Below are positions 38,332 to 46,440 of a stretch of DNA of 64,000 nucleotides, in pieces. The DNA comes from Catenovulum sediminis. Lineage in GTDB: Bacteria > Pseudomonadota > Gammaproteobacteria > Enterobacterales > Alteromonadaceae. The DNA is taken from positions 3,906,001 to 3,970,000 of the forward strand of contig NZ_CP041660.1 of the NCBI RefSeq assembly GCF_007289895.1. The letters are read 5' to 3'. The stretch's first letter is position 1, and the number at the start of each line of letters is the position of its first letter. The position numbers were made by a program, and so were the translations under genes. The notes under the pieces were generated by a model, which saw only the letters and a program-made list of their open reading frames with translations, was not told where the DNA came from and did no database searches.

Positions 38332-38968
38332 GCGAAATCCTTTATTAACTGTTTCAAAACGTATTTCATGGTTATTTATACTCAGTTTAACGCTGATAGT
38401 TCATTCAGCTCAATCAGAAACTAAACTTCTTATTTTAGGGGATAGCCTTTCAGCAGGTTACGGCCTCGAGATCGAAGATGCTTGGGCCAGTAAAATTCAA
38501 AAAAATTGGTCAGCGCAACAAACTGATATAAAACTTATCAATGCCAGTGTAAGCGGAGAAACCACACAAGGTGGTTTAAATCGTCTGCCAAACCTGCTTA
38601 AACAACACCAACCAGACTATGTATTTGTAGAGCTTGGTGGTAATGATGGCTTACGTGGAATTCAACTCCCCGTTATTAAACAAAATTTAATTCAAATAGT
38701 TCAACTTATTGAACAGAATAACGCTCAGCCCATTTTGGCTGAGATTAAAATTCCACCCAATTATGGCCCGAGATATTTAAAAATATTCATCCAACAATTC
38801 AGCGATATCGCACAGCAATTTGCGATCCCTTTAGTCCCATTTTTCATTGAAGATATTGCAGCACAACCTCAATTTATGATGAAGGATGGTATTCACCCCA
38901 ACAAAGAAGCACAGCCAATTATCGCAAAAAAAATGCAGCAGGTATTTGAAGAGATTATCAAACGTTGA
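38330..38968 (+). CDS. tesA: Periplasmic GDSL esterase / lysophospholipase L1-like TesA
   Basis: 212 residues from ATG 38330, which gives a proper signal peptide (WLFILSLTLIVHSAQS); open frame continues upstream into ybbA antisense and is not used. SGNH-hydrolase blocks are all present: LLILGDSLSAGYG (nucleophile Ser), the conserved Gly, ELGGNDGLRG (Asn) and KDGIHPNKEA (Asp-His). TesA is a periplasmic thioesterase, arylesterase and lysophospholipase. The divergent tesA/ybbA pair is conserved in gammaproteobacteria. Confidence 0.94.
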   Translation: MRNPLLTVSKRISWLFILSLTLIVHSAQSETKLLILGDSLSAGYGLEIEDAWASKIQKNWSAQQTDIKLINASVSGETTQGGLNRLPNLLKQHQPDYVFVELGGNDGLRGIQLPVIKQNLIQIVQLIEQNNAQPILAEIKIPPNYGPRYLKIFIQQFSDIAQQFAIPLVPFFIEDIAAQPQFMMKDGIHPNKEAQPIIAKKMQQVFEEIIKR

Positions 38969-39025
38969 TTTATCTTAAGAGATCTTTCAAAATGCCGCGC
39001 ATACCATTAAAAAATGAGATTTTAT

Positions 39026-39535
39026 ATGCCAAGTTCGCTAAAAGACCAGCTATTAAACGCCGGGCTTGTTAATCAAAAACAAGCAAAAAAAGCATCGAAA
39101 AAAAGTAAAAAAAATCGCACGCTCAATAAAGAAGCGCAAGCGGCGGCTGAACAAAGAAAATTAGAGCAACAAGCTAAAACCGAAGAAGCCAATAAAAAAA
39201 TTAGACTTGAAGCTGAGAAAAAAGCCATCGCGGCTCAAGTTAAACAACTTATTGAATCGAATGCACTCGAAAGTAACGGGGATATTAAATACAACTTTGA
39301 TGATCAAGGCGTTATCAAAACCCTGATGGTTTCAGCGCAGCAACAAAAACAATTAGCAAACGGCTTTATTGGTATTGCAAAAGTCGCAGACAGTTACTTT
39401 ATGATACCTGCAACAATTGCTGAAAAAGTAGAACAGCGCGGTGAAGGATACATCATAGTATTAAATACTAAAGTAGAAGAAGACGAAGATGATCCGTACA
39501 AAGACTACCCTATCCCAGATGATTTAATGTGGTAA
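39026..39535 (+). CDS. yaiL: DUF2058 protein YaiL
   Basis: 169 residues from ATG 39026 (MPSSLKDQLLNAGLVNQKQAKKA), preferred over ATG 39014 because the GAG at 39016 is then well spaced as a ribosome site. A lysine- and alanine-rich helical region about 20-80 is followed by a small globular C-terminal part ending EDDPYKDYPIPDDLMW, near-identical in kind to E. coli YaiL. It is a nucleoprotein-like or polysome-associated protein by old annotation; function unproven. Confidence 0.88.
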   Translation: MPSSLKDQLLNAGLVNQKQAKKASKKSKKNRTLNKEAQAAAEQRKLEQQAKTEEANKKIRLEAEKKAIAAQVKQLIESNALESNGDIKYNFDDQGVIKTLMVSAQQQKQLANGFIGIAKVADSYFMIPATIAEKVEQRGEGYIIVLNTKVEEDEDDPYKDYPIPDDLMW

Positions 39536-39668
39536 GTTTATAGCGAGTTTAGGGTCTAAAATTTAACCACAATATGGTTGTAAACTGCGCTGGCGTGTTT
39601 GTGTCGTGGCTTTGTCGTGCTGTTTTGAGTTAGTTTTATCCAAGTTTTAATATATTTAGGATTTTACG

Positions 39669-40337
39669 ATGTCACTTTCTTCTGCAAAAATTAAAAGCCT
39701 CAGAAAAGAACGTGGTTGGTCTCAAGAGCACTTAAGTCAAGTCTCTGGTTTAAGCTGCCGCACAGTGCAAAGAATAGAAAAAGAAGGTAGCGCTTCGCCA
39801 GAATCACTTATGGCGTTAGCCAGTGCATTTTCGATGTCACCAAGCGAATTACAAACCGAATATAAGGCAAATATTGGCAACGGAGCGATTAGCTTTAGCG
39901 GAATGATTGGGCTGACGCTACTTTTCTCTGCCATTATTTTCTATTTATATATCTCTGGTGATCCCTTTGGAATTATTGACGTCCCTGCATTTTTGTATAT
40001 CTCAATCATTCCTTTTTCTATTTCCACACTGACCAATGGACTCTTGCGCACATGCAAAGTTTACCAGTTACTTGTTTGGTTAGTGTACGAAAAAAAAGCA
40101 ATGCAGGGGGCACATACTCACCTCCCGATTTTAAGAAAACTAATAATTTATTCTTACGCATCGGGTGCAACCGGCGTTTTATTTAGTCTTTTCGGCATGT
40201 TATCTCGTGCTTATGAAGTCCACTACCCAACTGGCTTTTCTGTTGCTTTATTAATATTTATTTACGCAATCATACAATCAGAGTTTTTGTTTAGGCCGCT
40301 TTATCACAAATTAAATCGCCAGCTATTAAATACTTGA
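39669..40337 (+). CDS. Membrane-anchored Xre/HTH regulator
   Basis: 222 residues. Residues about 5-60 are an Xre-type helix-turn-helix (IKSLRKERGWSQEHLSQVSGLSCRTVQRIEKEG split by the turn), followed by four predicted helices at about 76-98, 105-125, 160-180 and 188-208. This gives a one-component regulator held in the inner membrane. No cognate target is obvious; upstream is a 133-bp gap, downstream a strong hairpin and convergent GH117. It might be autoregulatory. The membrane part is not one I can assign to a sensor family. Confidence 0.75.
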   Translation: MSLSSAKIKSLRKERGWSQEHLSQVSGLSCRTVQRIEKEGSASPESLMALASAFSMSPSELQTEYKANIGNGAISFSGMIGLTLLFSAIIFYLYISGDPFGIIDVPAFLYISIIPFSISTLTNGLLRTCKVYQLLVWLVYEKKAMQGAHTHLPILRKLIIYSYASGATGVLFSLFGMLSRAYEVHYPTGFSVALLIFIYAIIQSEFLFRPLYHKLNRQLLNT

Positions 40338-40377
40338 GTGCCATTTAGCTCCATTTAGATTTAGTTCTACGTTTTTT

Positions 40378-40405
40378 CCTAACATGTGGCTTGCCGCATG
40401 TTAGG
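40378..40405. repeat. Strong hairpin between the HTH-membrane gene and the GH117 gene
   Basis: CCTAACATGTGGC (40378-40390) pairs with GCCGCATGTTAGG (40393-40405), with one G-T pair in the middle. No T run follows on either strand, so it is not a standard terminator. It could be a REP-like unit or mRNA-stabilising structure between convergent genes. Confidence 0.6.
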
Positions 40406-40445
40406 GGATATATTCTAGGGTTAGACTTAGCTCCTTCAAAAATAA

Positions 40446-41678
40446 CTACAATGATTTTCGCAAATTATTTTTGCTAATAAAGCTAAAGCGTGCGATGTAG
40501 TTATCCCCCTGCAGCCAGCTTTTACCTTCTGGGATGACGTATTCATGGTAAAGCCCCCAGTTTAACGCTGATGTGGGTGAAGCGTTATCGGCCAGTTCGT
40601 CAACTAAACCAATGGCATCCGGCACATTGTCAACCACAGCCATAATTTCAAAATTAATTCCGTCTTTGGCATACTGTATGGTTTCTTTTTCAGGTCCATC
40701 TTTACAAGATATCATCGCGATGCCGCCGTTATAATGCCAAACGGCCAGTTCGTGACCGCTATGCGTAATAGGATTGTAAGGTGACTTTATATACGGCCCT
40801 TGCGGATTATCTGCAATTGCAACGCCCCAGCGAATTTCACGCCCTCCCATTGTTGTCTTTTCCCCTTTACGCTCACCTTTGTAATACAAATAAAATTTAT
40901 TGTTAAAATACATCAATGTCGGATCATGTACCTTATGGCTATCCCACTCGCCTTGCGACTTAACTAAAAAGCGGTTGTCTTGCTGTCCCAACCATTCGCC
41001 GGTTTCACTTGGTTCGAGTATTGGCTTAGCCAGTTTTTTCCACGGACCATTTGCATTGTCGGCGATGGCCATACCAACTTGGTTGTAAGAGCGATTTAAA
41101 TAAGGTGCTTTGATTGTTTGATACACCAGATAAAATTTGTCCTTGTGCTGCAAAATTTCTGGTGTAAAGACCGATCTATCATCAAATGCGCCAGGTTTAC
41201 CTCTACCGACCGCAATCCCTTGCTCAGTCCAGTGAAAACCATCAGATGAAGTGGCGTACCAAATTTCAGATTTGTCCCAAGGAAAAACTTTTAATTCAGG
41301 ATCACCAGAATCAAAGCCATATCCGGGCCCATGTGTTTTTGTATACCAGGTATAATATAAACCGTTTATCGATAATACCTTGCTCGGATCGCGGCGAATA
41401 ACACCCGGCTCATAAGCAAAGTCACCCGTTAATTTGCGTTTAGTAAAGATACCAAACCATTCGGAGTTTTGATGATAGTTTCTCTGTAATGCGCGTTTAG
41501 ATGCGGCACTTAGATATTGCGGATCTTTAATCCCCAAATAATCAAAATCTGCTTCGCTAAACTGTGTTAAATCTAACTTCGCGTCCGGCTGAGTTTTTGA
41601 TTGTTCATCATTTGATTGGCAGGATACCAACGAAATAAGTACTGTTACACTAAACAATACTTTAGCAATTTTTTGCAT
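40446..41678 (-). CDS. GH117 alpha-1,3-(3,6-anhydro)-L-galactosidase, lipoprotein
   Basis: 410 residues with a lipoprotein signal (VTVLISLVSC, Cys20), so probably membrane-anchored and facing the periplasm. Five-bladed propeller sequence typical of GH117: GVIRRDPSKV with D97, SHKVHDPTLMYF with D252, and HSGHELAVWHYNGG with H309-E310, matching in context the acidic and histidine residues described for this family's active site. GH117 enzymes release 3,6-anhydro-L-galactose from the non-reducing end of neoagaro-oligosaccharides, the last step of agar breakdown. No agarase, galactose or anhydrogalactose pathway gene is near, so it depends on genes elsewhere. The decayed ybaK directly upstream suggests a rearranged locus. 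Confidence 0.85.
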   Translation of the reverse strand: MQKIAKVLFSVTVLISLVSCQSNDEQSKTQPDAKLDLTQFSEADFDYLGIKDPQYLSAASKRALQRNYHQNSEWFGIFTKRKLTGDFAYEPGVIRRDPSKVLSINGLYYTWYTKTHGPGYGFDSGDPELKVFPWDKSEIWYATSSDGFHWTEQGIAVGRGKPGAFDDRSVFTPEILQHKDKFYLVYQTIKAPYLNRSYNQVGMAIADNANGPWKKLAKPILEPSETGEWLGQQDNRFLVKSQGEWDSHKVHDPTLMYFNNKFYLYYKGERKGEKTTMGGREIRWGVAIADNPQGPYIKSPYNPITHSGHELAVWHYNGGIAMISCKDGPEKETIQYAKDGINFEIMAVVDNVPDAIGLVDELADNASPTSALNWGLYHEYVIPEGKSWLQGDNYIARFSFISKNNLRKSL

Positions 41679-41736
41679 ATTACTGATCCTTTAAAATTTT
41701 AATGCTCGATTTAAACGTCAACCAAAAATCAAATAA

Positions 41737-41749
41737 AAACCAATGGTTT
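41737..41749. promoter_or_regulatory. Possible operator upstream of the GH117 gene
   Basis: The 13-bp odd palindrome AAACCAATGGTTT lies 59 bp before the GH117 ATG. ACCA/TGGT half-sites occur in operators of several regulator families, but a single short site gives weak support. Confidence 0.25.
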
Positions 41750-41809
41750 CACATTTAAATTAATCAATAATATCAGTAATAGGACAAATTTGGCAAACCC
41801 TTAGATTTT

Positions 41810-42099
41810 CTAGGTAAAAATAGTTGGATAATTTTGTGCAGAGTATTCGATAAAGGTTTTTAACCGTTTCTTTTGACCGAGCGGACTAACTCCACCTAAT
41901 ACATAACCCGTAGCGCGCTCAACATCGGACTGGAGCGCCATCTCTGCTTTTTTCACACCTGCTACTTTCGCTATTTTTTCATGCTTAGTTTGCATGCAAC
42001 CGGTAAGACACCAACTGCAAGGGTTTTACCATCAAGCTGAACAATCAACGTTTTAAAGACCCTTGATGGTTCAACAGCCATTTTAATTGCAGGGGTCAT
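41810..42099 (-). pseudogene. ybaK: Decayed ybaK (Cys-tRNA(Pro) deacylase) remnant
   Basis: Two overlapping frames together read as YbaK. The first, from 42099, has MTPAIK, then jumps directly to VFKTLIVQLDGKTLAVGVLPVACKLSMKK, lacking about 30 residues that the family has between. The reading then shifts by one base at an A run (six A on the sense strand where seven would keep frame) into KIAKVAGVKKAEMALQSDVE and GYVLGGVSPLGQKKRL, ending at TIFT and a stop, about 35 residues short of the normal C-terminus. So there is an internal deletion, a frameshift and a 3' truncation. YbaK normally hydrolyses Cys-tRNA(Pro) mischarged products. The three lesions make a simple sequencing error unlikely as the whole cause. 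Confidence 0.85.
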
Positions 42100-42139
42100 T
42101 TCAATTTTAGCTATCTGAAAGCATCGAATTCGTTGATAT

Positions 42140-43372
42140 TTACAAGGTAAATTCAACCGGCTCTATCAAATCGCACAACACGGGAGAGGCATTTAAATCT
42201 TGCGCATTGTAACTTTGAATAACGTAAACAACGCCACTTTCTGGATTGTCGAAAATGACAAAAAACGGATACCAAGCCTGCCTGTTAACCGTCTTATGGC
42301 ACGGCATAAAATTGACAAAAGATAACTCTGTATTAACAGAAGAAGTATTATGATTGGTTTGTTCTGCTTCTAATGTAAATTTAAAAACTGAATCAATTGC
42401 CAAAGAACCTGTTGAATCTAATAACAGTGTATGGTGAGCAAACTCATCTTTTAGCAATAATGTCTCATCTGATTGTAAAACATCAAAATTAAGGGTATTT
42501 CTGGATAAATTAGGCATATTGCTGAATATACTGCCTTCAACTGAACGCTTAAAAATGGGTATTGTGATATTGTTTGTCGCTTTGGCATTTTCCATTGAGT
42601 TTAACAATGTCGCTTGTAAATTATTTTTTATCGAATGATAAAAGAACGGTTGTGGCACAATAATATGCATTCTAATCGTGCTTTCTTCATTTTGAACCGA
42701 GTAGTACTGCATTTCTTCATTAATGAACGACTTTGTATTTCCCGCCACAACAATGGCATCTAACCAAAGCCGTTCTTGTTCTTCTTCAAAATATACATCG
42801 GTCGTTTGTTGCACATTAAACTTGGCTTGAATCTGCTGCCTAAGATCAGTATTGAACCGCCATTCATCTTGCGGCGATAGATCGTTTTCCGTCGTCTGAG
42901 CCACAAAAAAATAATCTAAATCATTCAGGTAATCGACGTCTGTTAGATAATTTTTCTGATAAGTGACCTGCGAAATAAAAGTGGGTTTGTCGCTTTCTAG
43001 TTGGCAAAATGTGTAAAGCCAGTCACGGCTTGAAGTTAATCCATCTAAACCACTTTGCTCTATTAGAGTGCTTGTATAAACGTCCGTTGCTAATGAAACT
43101 TGGCTCCAAAAATATAACTGGCTATATAAACTTAACGTAGGTGTAGAGGCGTCTTTAAACTGTGAAAATGTTAGATCATTTAAATGCTCGATGTTCTCAT
43201 TTAATTCCGGAATAAAATAATCCTTGCAAGAATCAGCATCAGAAGCAACGAGTTTGTCAGTTTGGGCGTTTTGCGTGTTATTGCTGTCGCTCGAGTTTTC
43301 TATTTCCAACTCCGCAGAGCAAGCAGATATGAATAATACAAAAATCGGTATCAATATGATGATGTGTTTCAT
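42140..43372 (-). CDS. Lipoprotein of unknown function downstream of the amylase
   Basis: 410 residues from ATG 43372, which gives a clean lipoprotein signal (IPIFVLFISAC, Cys18); the frame extends to 43432 but the extra residues would bury it. After the lipidation site comes an acidic, Ser/Asn-rich linker (ELEIENSSDSNNTQNAQTD), then a soluble domain with no motif I recognise; it is rich in aromatic and Asn/Gln residues. It lies 115 bp after the amylase on the same strand, so may share its transcript and its polysaccharide context, but this is only positional. It also borders the ybaK remnant. Confidence 0.6.
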   Translation of the reverse strand: MKHIIILIPIFVLFISACSAELEIENSSDSNNTQNAQTDKLVASDADSCKDYFIPELNENIEHLNDLTFSQFKDASTPTLSLYSQLYFWSQVSLATDVYTSTLIEQSGLDGLTSSRDWLYTFCQLESDKPTFISQVTYQKNYLTDVDYLNDLDYFFVAQTTENDLSPQDEWRFNTDLRQQIQAKFNVQQTTDVYFEEEQERLWLDAIVVAGNTKSFINEEMQYYSVQNEESTIRMHIIVPQPFFYHSIKNNLQATLLNSMENAKATNNITIPIFKRSVEGSIFSNMPNLSRNTLNFDVLQSDETLLLKDEFAHHTLLLDSTGSLAIDSVFKFTLEAEQTNHNTSSVNTELSFVNFMPCHKTVNRQAWYPFFVIFDNPESGVVYVIQSYNAQDLNASPVLCDLIEPVEFTL

Positions 43373-43486
43373 TTTCAACGTCCCTGCATAAAAAACATAA
43401 GTATAAAATAAAAGGGGGTCATTGTCCTTCACTCCCCCCTATTTCAAAATTAATTCATATTTGTCTTTAAATCAGATAAAGCTGAT

Positions 43487-45484
43487 TTAAAAGCTACCAC
43501 TCACTTCAGTTACGTCACAGTTACCGGTATTAAAGTTATTGTTGGGGTCAACTTCCCATTGCCGAACGGTAAAGGGAGAAGATTCCTGACGAACAATACA
43601 CTTCCAGCTTACATCTGTATTGGCAGGTAAATTAATCGTTGCATCCCAAGTTGGATAATTAGTCGGTGCTAATAAAGCGGCATTGTCGCTATTCCAGCTA
43701 CCTAACTCGACTGCACTACCCGAAACATAAACACTGTCTCCCATGTTAGTGTTTCCATTTTGACAGGTAAATTTGACCGGACAGCTGCCACCAACAGGTC
43801 CTTGCTCAATGACACTAATTTTAGAGCCTGCTGGTTGTGACGGGTCAAAAGTAATTTCATAGGTTTTGTTGGCCGTCACAACAAAATCTTGTGCTGGGAA
43901 ATTAACATCCCAATCGGTTGCCGAATCGCGAATTTTAAAACGCGGTCCACCATTTGCATCGCCCGTGCTAAATGTTTTAATGATTTTATAAACGCTACCA
44001 TCGACTGTCATACTATCAGCCGCCCAATTATTTGCTGTTCCACTGAAAAACCAACCTTGAGGCGGCGGTGGTGGCGTGTCACCGTTTAACCACATGCGTA
44101 CTGAACGAGCCGGTAAACTAACCGTTTGATTAGTACCACTGATATTCAGTGTGCTACCAGATATTTGATCTGTATATGTCCCCACATTTAAAGCCGCAAC
44201 ATTAAGGCTATGTGACTCGCTATTACCACACTTATTAATACCGACTAAACCAATGTTGCCTCGACGAAAGTAAATGGCACAGCCATTGGCAGACAGCACT
44301 TCCATTTCTTGCCCTTGTACTTGGTTATGAAACTTAATCATATTAACTAAATCTGCATCTTTATATGCATCCACCCAACGACTGTTAAACTTAGGGGTTT
44401 CATTATTATCCGTATAAATTAATGGTACGCCGCCATCGCGGCCTAAAATGTAGGCATAGGCTAGCTTCTCATCGTCTTCTGAAAATAAAAATCCATTAAA
44501 GCCATCGTTTTGCGGCATATCATGCGTGATAACAAAAGTAACCGCTCTGTCACTCGGCAAAGTATTGGGTGCGCTTAAACTAGACAAACTGCCTGACATA
44601 TCAAATGCATGATCGAGTTCGTTAAATAAACGAAAATCGTACGCGCCCATTCGCACATCTGTATTGTCTAAATAAGGCTGCAGATAAGTATTATCATCAG
44701 CGCTGCTATGTGAAATGATTTCTGAAAATACATGAATACCATCTAACACATCACTGTTGAACACCCAGTTTAGATGCTCCCACTTCATATGCTTCACGGC
44801 ATCAATGCGAAATCCATCAACGCCCATGGCTTTTAACGCATTTAAATAAGCAATCTGATTACTACGGATCCAATCCCCAGTCGCGTCCGTCGCTTCACCT
44901 CTTAAATCCGGTAATCCCTTGTCTGGCGCTGCGCCACACAGGCGGTTCCAGGTTGAGTCATACCAGTTGCCCCAATCGGATATGCATTTTGCGTTGGCAC
45001 CATCATGAAAATCGCCCGGACCAAATAACCCCTGAGACAAATCACCATAAACTTTGTTGGCTTCATATTCAGGCGTATTAACATTAAAGCCAGGGTATTG
45101 CTCTTGGCCTTTTTCCATATTCATATTCGCCATGTGATTAAAAATCACATCAACGTATAAATTAACGCCGCGCGCTTCTAGTGCATCAATCATATCCTGG
45201 AAGTCTTGTTTAGTACCAAGGGGCCCCAATAAGATACGATAATCAAGCGGCTGGTAGCGCGCCCACCATTCTGATGAAGGATTGGATAAATATGGCGGCG
45301 AAACCAAGACTGATTTATAACCTAAATCTGCTATTTCTTGCGCTTTAGCGGATACATCATCATATTGCCAGTTAAAAGCATGTAACATTGCATCTGCCGA
45401 TGCAGTGTTTACAAAAACACTGCTCAGTGCGGTGGCAGCCAATAAGCTTTTCGTCATTCTTGTTAATGTGTGTAAGTGTTTCAT
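43487..45484 (-). CDS. Secreted GH13 alpha-amylase with CBM20 starch-binding domain
   Basis: 665 residues with a signal peptide (about 1-30, ending VNTASA). The GH13 barrel runs to about 390 with region I DVIFNH (112-117), region II GFRIDAVKH (nucleophile D228), region III FSEII (acid E255) and region IV FVITHD (D322). A beta domain about 395-466 is followed by a proline linker (TPPPPPQ, 470-476), a beta-rich domain about 477-560 and a C-terminal CBM20-like starch-binding domain about 568-660. It should cut internal alpha-1,4 bonds of starch or glycogen outside the cell. GAGAA eight bases before ATG supports the start. A LacI-type operator candidate lies about 120 bp upstream. Confidence 0.92.
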   Translation of the reverse strand: MKHLHTLTRMTKSLLAATALSSVFVNTASADAMLHAFNWQYDDVSAKAQEIADLGYKSVLVSPPYLSNPSSEWWARYQPLDYRILLGPLGTKQDFQDMIDALEARGVNLYVDVIFNHMANMNMEKGQEQYPGFNVNTPEYEANKVYGDLSQGLFGPGDFHDGANAKCISDWGNWYDSTWNRLCGAAPDKGLPDLRGEATDATGDWIRSNQIAYLNALKAMGVDGFRIDAVKHMKWEHLNWVFNSDVLDGIHVFSEIISHSSADDNTYLQPYLDNTDVRMGAYDFRLFNELDHAFDMSGSLSSLSAPNTLPSDRAVTFVITHDMPQNDGFNGFLFSEDDEKLAYAYILGRDGGVPLIYTDNNETPKFNSRWVDAYKDADLVNMIKFHNQVQGQEMEVLSANGCAIYFRRGNIGLVGINKCGNSESHSLNVAALNVGTYTDQISGSTLNISGTNQTVSLPARSVRMWLNGDTPPPPPQGWFFSGTANNWAADSMTVDGSVYKIIKTFSTGDANGGPRFKIRDSATDWDVNFPAQDFVVTANKTYEITFDPSQPAGSKISVIEQGPVGGSCPVKFTCQNGNTNMGDSVYVSGSAVELGSWNSDNAALLAPTNYPTWDATINLPANTDVSWKCIVRQESSPFTVRQWEVDPNNNFNTGNCDVTEVSGSF

Positions 45485-45601
45485 TTATTAAATTCTCGTA
45501 TTTAATGTATTGTGTGCAATGACCTAAAGGAGGTTTTTGAAAACATCTTAATAACAAAAACCCTACACAAATAAATATCAAGAACAGACAACACCCCGCA
45601 A

Positions 45602-45632
45602 TTGAATACGTATGCAAAAAAGTTGCATGCAA
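45602..45632. promoter_or_regulatory. Twin palindromes, candidate MalR/LacI-type operator upstream of the amylase
   Basis: TTGAATACGTATGCAA (45602-45617) is a 16-bp palindrome with a single mismatched pair and a central CG, the form of LacI-family sites. Five bases on is a perfect 10-bp palindrome TTGCATGCAA (45623-45632). They lie about 120-150 bp before the amylase ATG in a 409-bp gap that otherwise holds no clear gene. Confidence 0.45.
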
Positions 45633-45874
45633 TGCATTTTGTCAATTTGACACAAACAATGGCACTTAAAATGCTTATTAAAAAGGATTTAACTAAAATA
45701 ACGTATGGAAGTGATCTTTTATATAAAAAACAACAAAGTGGGTATATTCATACTGTTACTATCAGATCGCTGGAAAACTTTAATCTTGTAGATTTTAAAA
45801 ATTATCGTGCGAGATATTATAAAAAAATGAGTGAGAATTTTTTATTCGAACCAAGGTTTGTGATCTTTTCATGA
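45632..45874 (+). CDS. Doubtful small ORF in the amylase-gpt gap
   Basis: Up to 80 residues from ATG 45632, lysine- and tyrosine-rich, without recognisable motifs and without a ribosome site; its start overlaps the operator-like palindrome. The region is very AT-rich, where chance frames are common. It is listed because it is the only open frame in a 409-bp spacer (45485-45893); it may well be non-coding. Confidence 0.2.
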   Translation: MHFVNLTQTMALKMLIKKDLTKITYGSDLLYKKQQSGYIHTVTIRSLENFNLVDFKNYRARYYKKMSENFLFEPRFVIFS

Positions 45875-45893
45875 CTCATTAATTTAACAAAAA

Positions 45894-46343
45894 TCACACT
45901 TCCCAAGGGAGTTCTATCCAACAGTCTTGGGCAATCGTTTTAGTGAAGTAGTCGACCTGCTCACGCCCGTTGGGTTTAGCATAAATAGATGCAAATTGTG
46001 CAGTGGGATACAAACTTCTTAAGTATTTTACCGTTTCGCCACTATCCACTAAGTCTTCGACAAATAGCCATCGGCCCTGTATCAGAGCAGGCTGCTTTAT
46101 AACATCTAGGTGTTTTCGCTGGTTTTGCTCATCATAGCTTGCAATACACACTGTCTCGATTAAGCGAATATTCAACTCACTGGCAAGTATAGCGGCAGGC
46201 ACTAAACCGCCGCGTGTAACGGCGACGAGGCCATCAAATGCATGGGGTATCTCTAGCGCTCTTTGACTAGAAGCGAGTTGTTGTGCGAGTTTTTTGCATT
46301 CGAGATGAAAATCATCCCAACTCACCGTAAATACATCAGACAT
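45894..46343 (-). CDS. gpt: Xanthine-guanine phosphoribosyltransferase
   Basis: 149 residues, close to E. coli Gpt in length and order: FTVSWDDFHLECKKLAQQLA, the FDGLVAVTRGGLVPAAILA block, TVCIASYD, the PRPP loop FVEDLVDSGETV (E-D-L-V-D-S-G-E-T) and DCWIELPWEV at the end. It salvages guanine, xanthine and hypoxanthine with PRPP. It follows the purL terminator by 40 bp on the same strand as a separate unit. Confidence 0.9.
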   Translation of the reverse strand: MSDVFTVSWDDFHLECKKLAQQLASSQRALEIPHAFDGLVAVTRGGLVPAAILASELNIRLIETVCIASYDEQNQRKHLDVIKQPALIQGRWLFVEDLVDSGETVKYLRSLYPTAQFASIYAKPNGREQVDYFTKTIAQDCWIELPWEV

Positions 46344-46383
46344 AAAATTATTCTATTTAAAACCGCATTATATAAAAGAAACT

Positions 46384-46408
46384 AAAAAGGCGGGAAACCC
46401 GCCTTTTT
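46384..46408 (-). terminator. Bidirectional-looking terminator after purL
   Basis: Perfect 11-bp stem AAAAAGGCGGG / CCCGCCTTTTT with a 3-base loop; both sides carry the A/T tracts of a terminator. It lies 32 bp past the purL stop and ahead of gpt. Confidence 0.92.
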
Positions 46409-46440
46409 CGAAACATCACACGTCAACAAGATATGCTCGG

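Noticed and set aside
41973-41983. Phase-variable A run in ybaK as a live on/off switch
   Set aside because: The gene also lacks an internal segment and its C-terminus, so restoring the frame would not restore a normal protein.
45526-45533. Strong SD-like AAAGGAGGT on the plus strand
   Set aside because: The only nearby start (TTG) gives a frame of three codons; there is no gene to serve.
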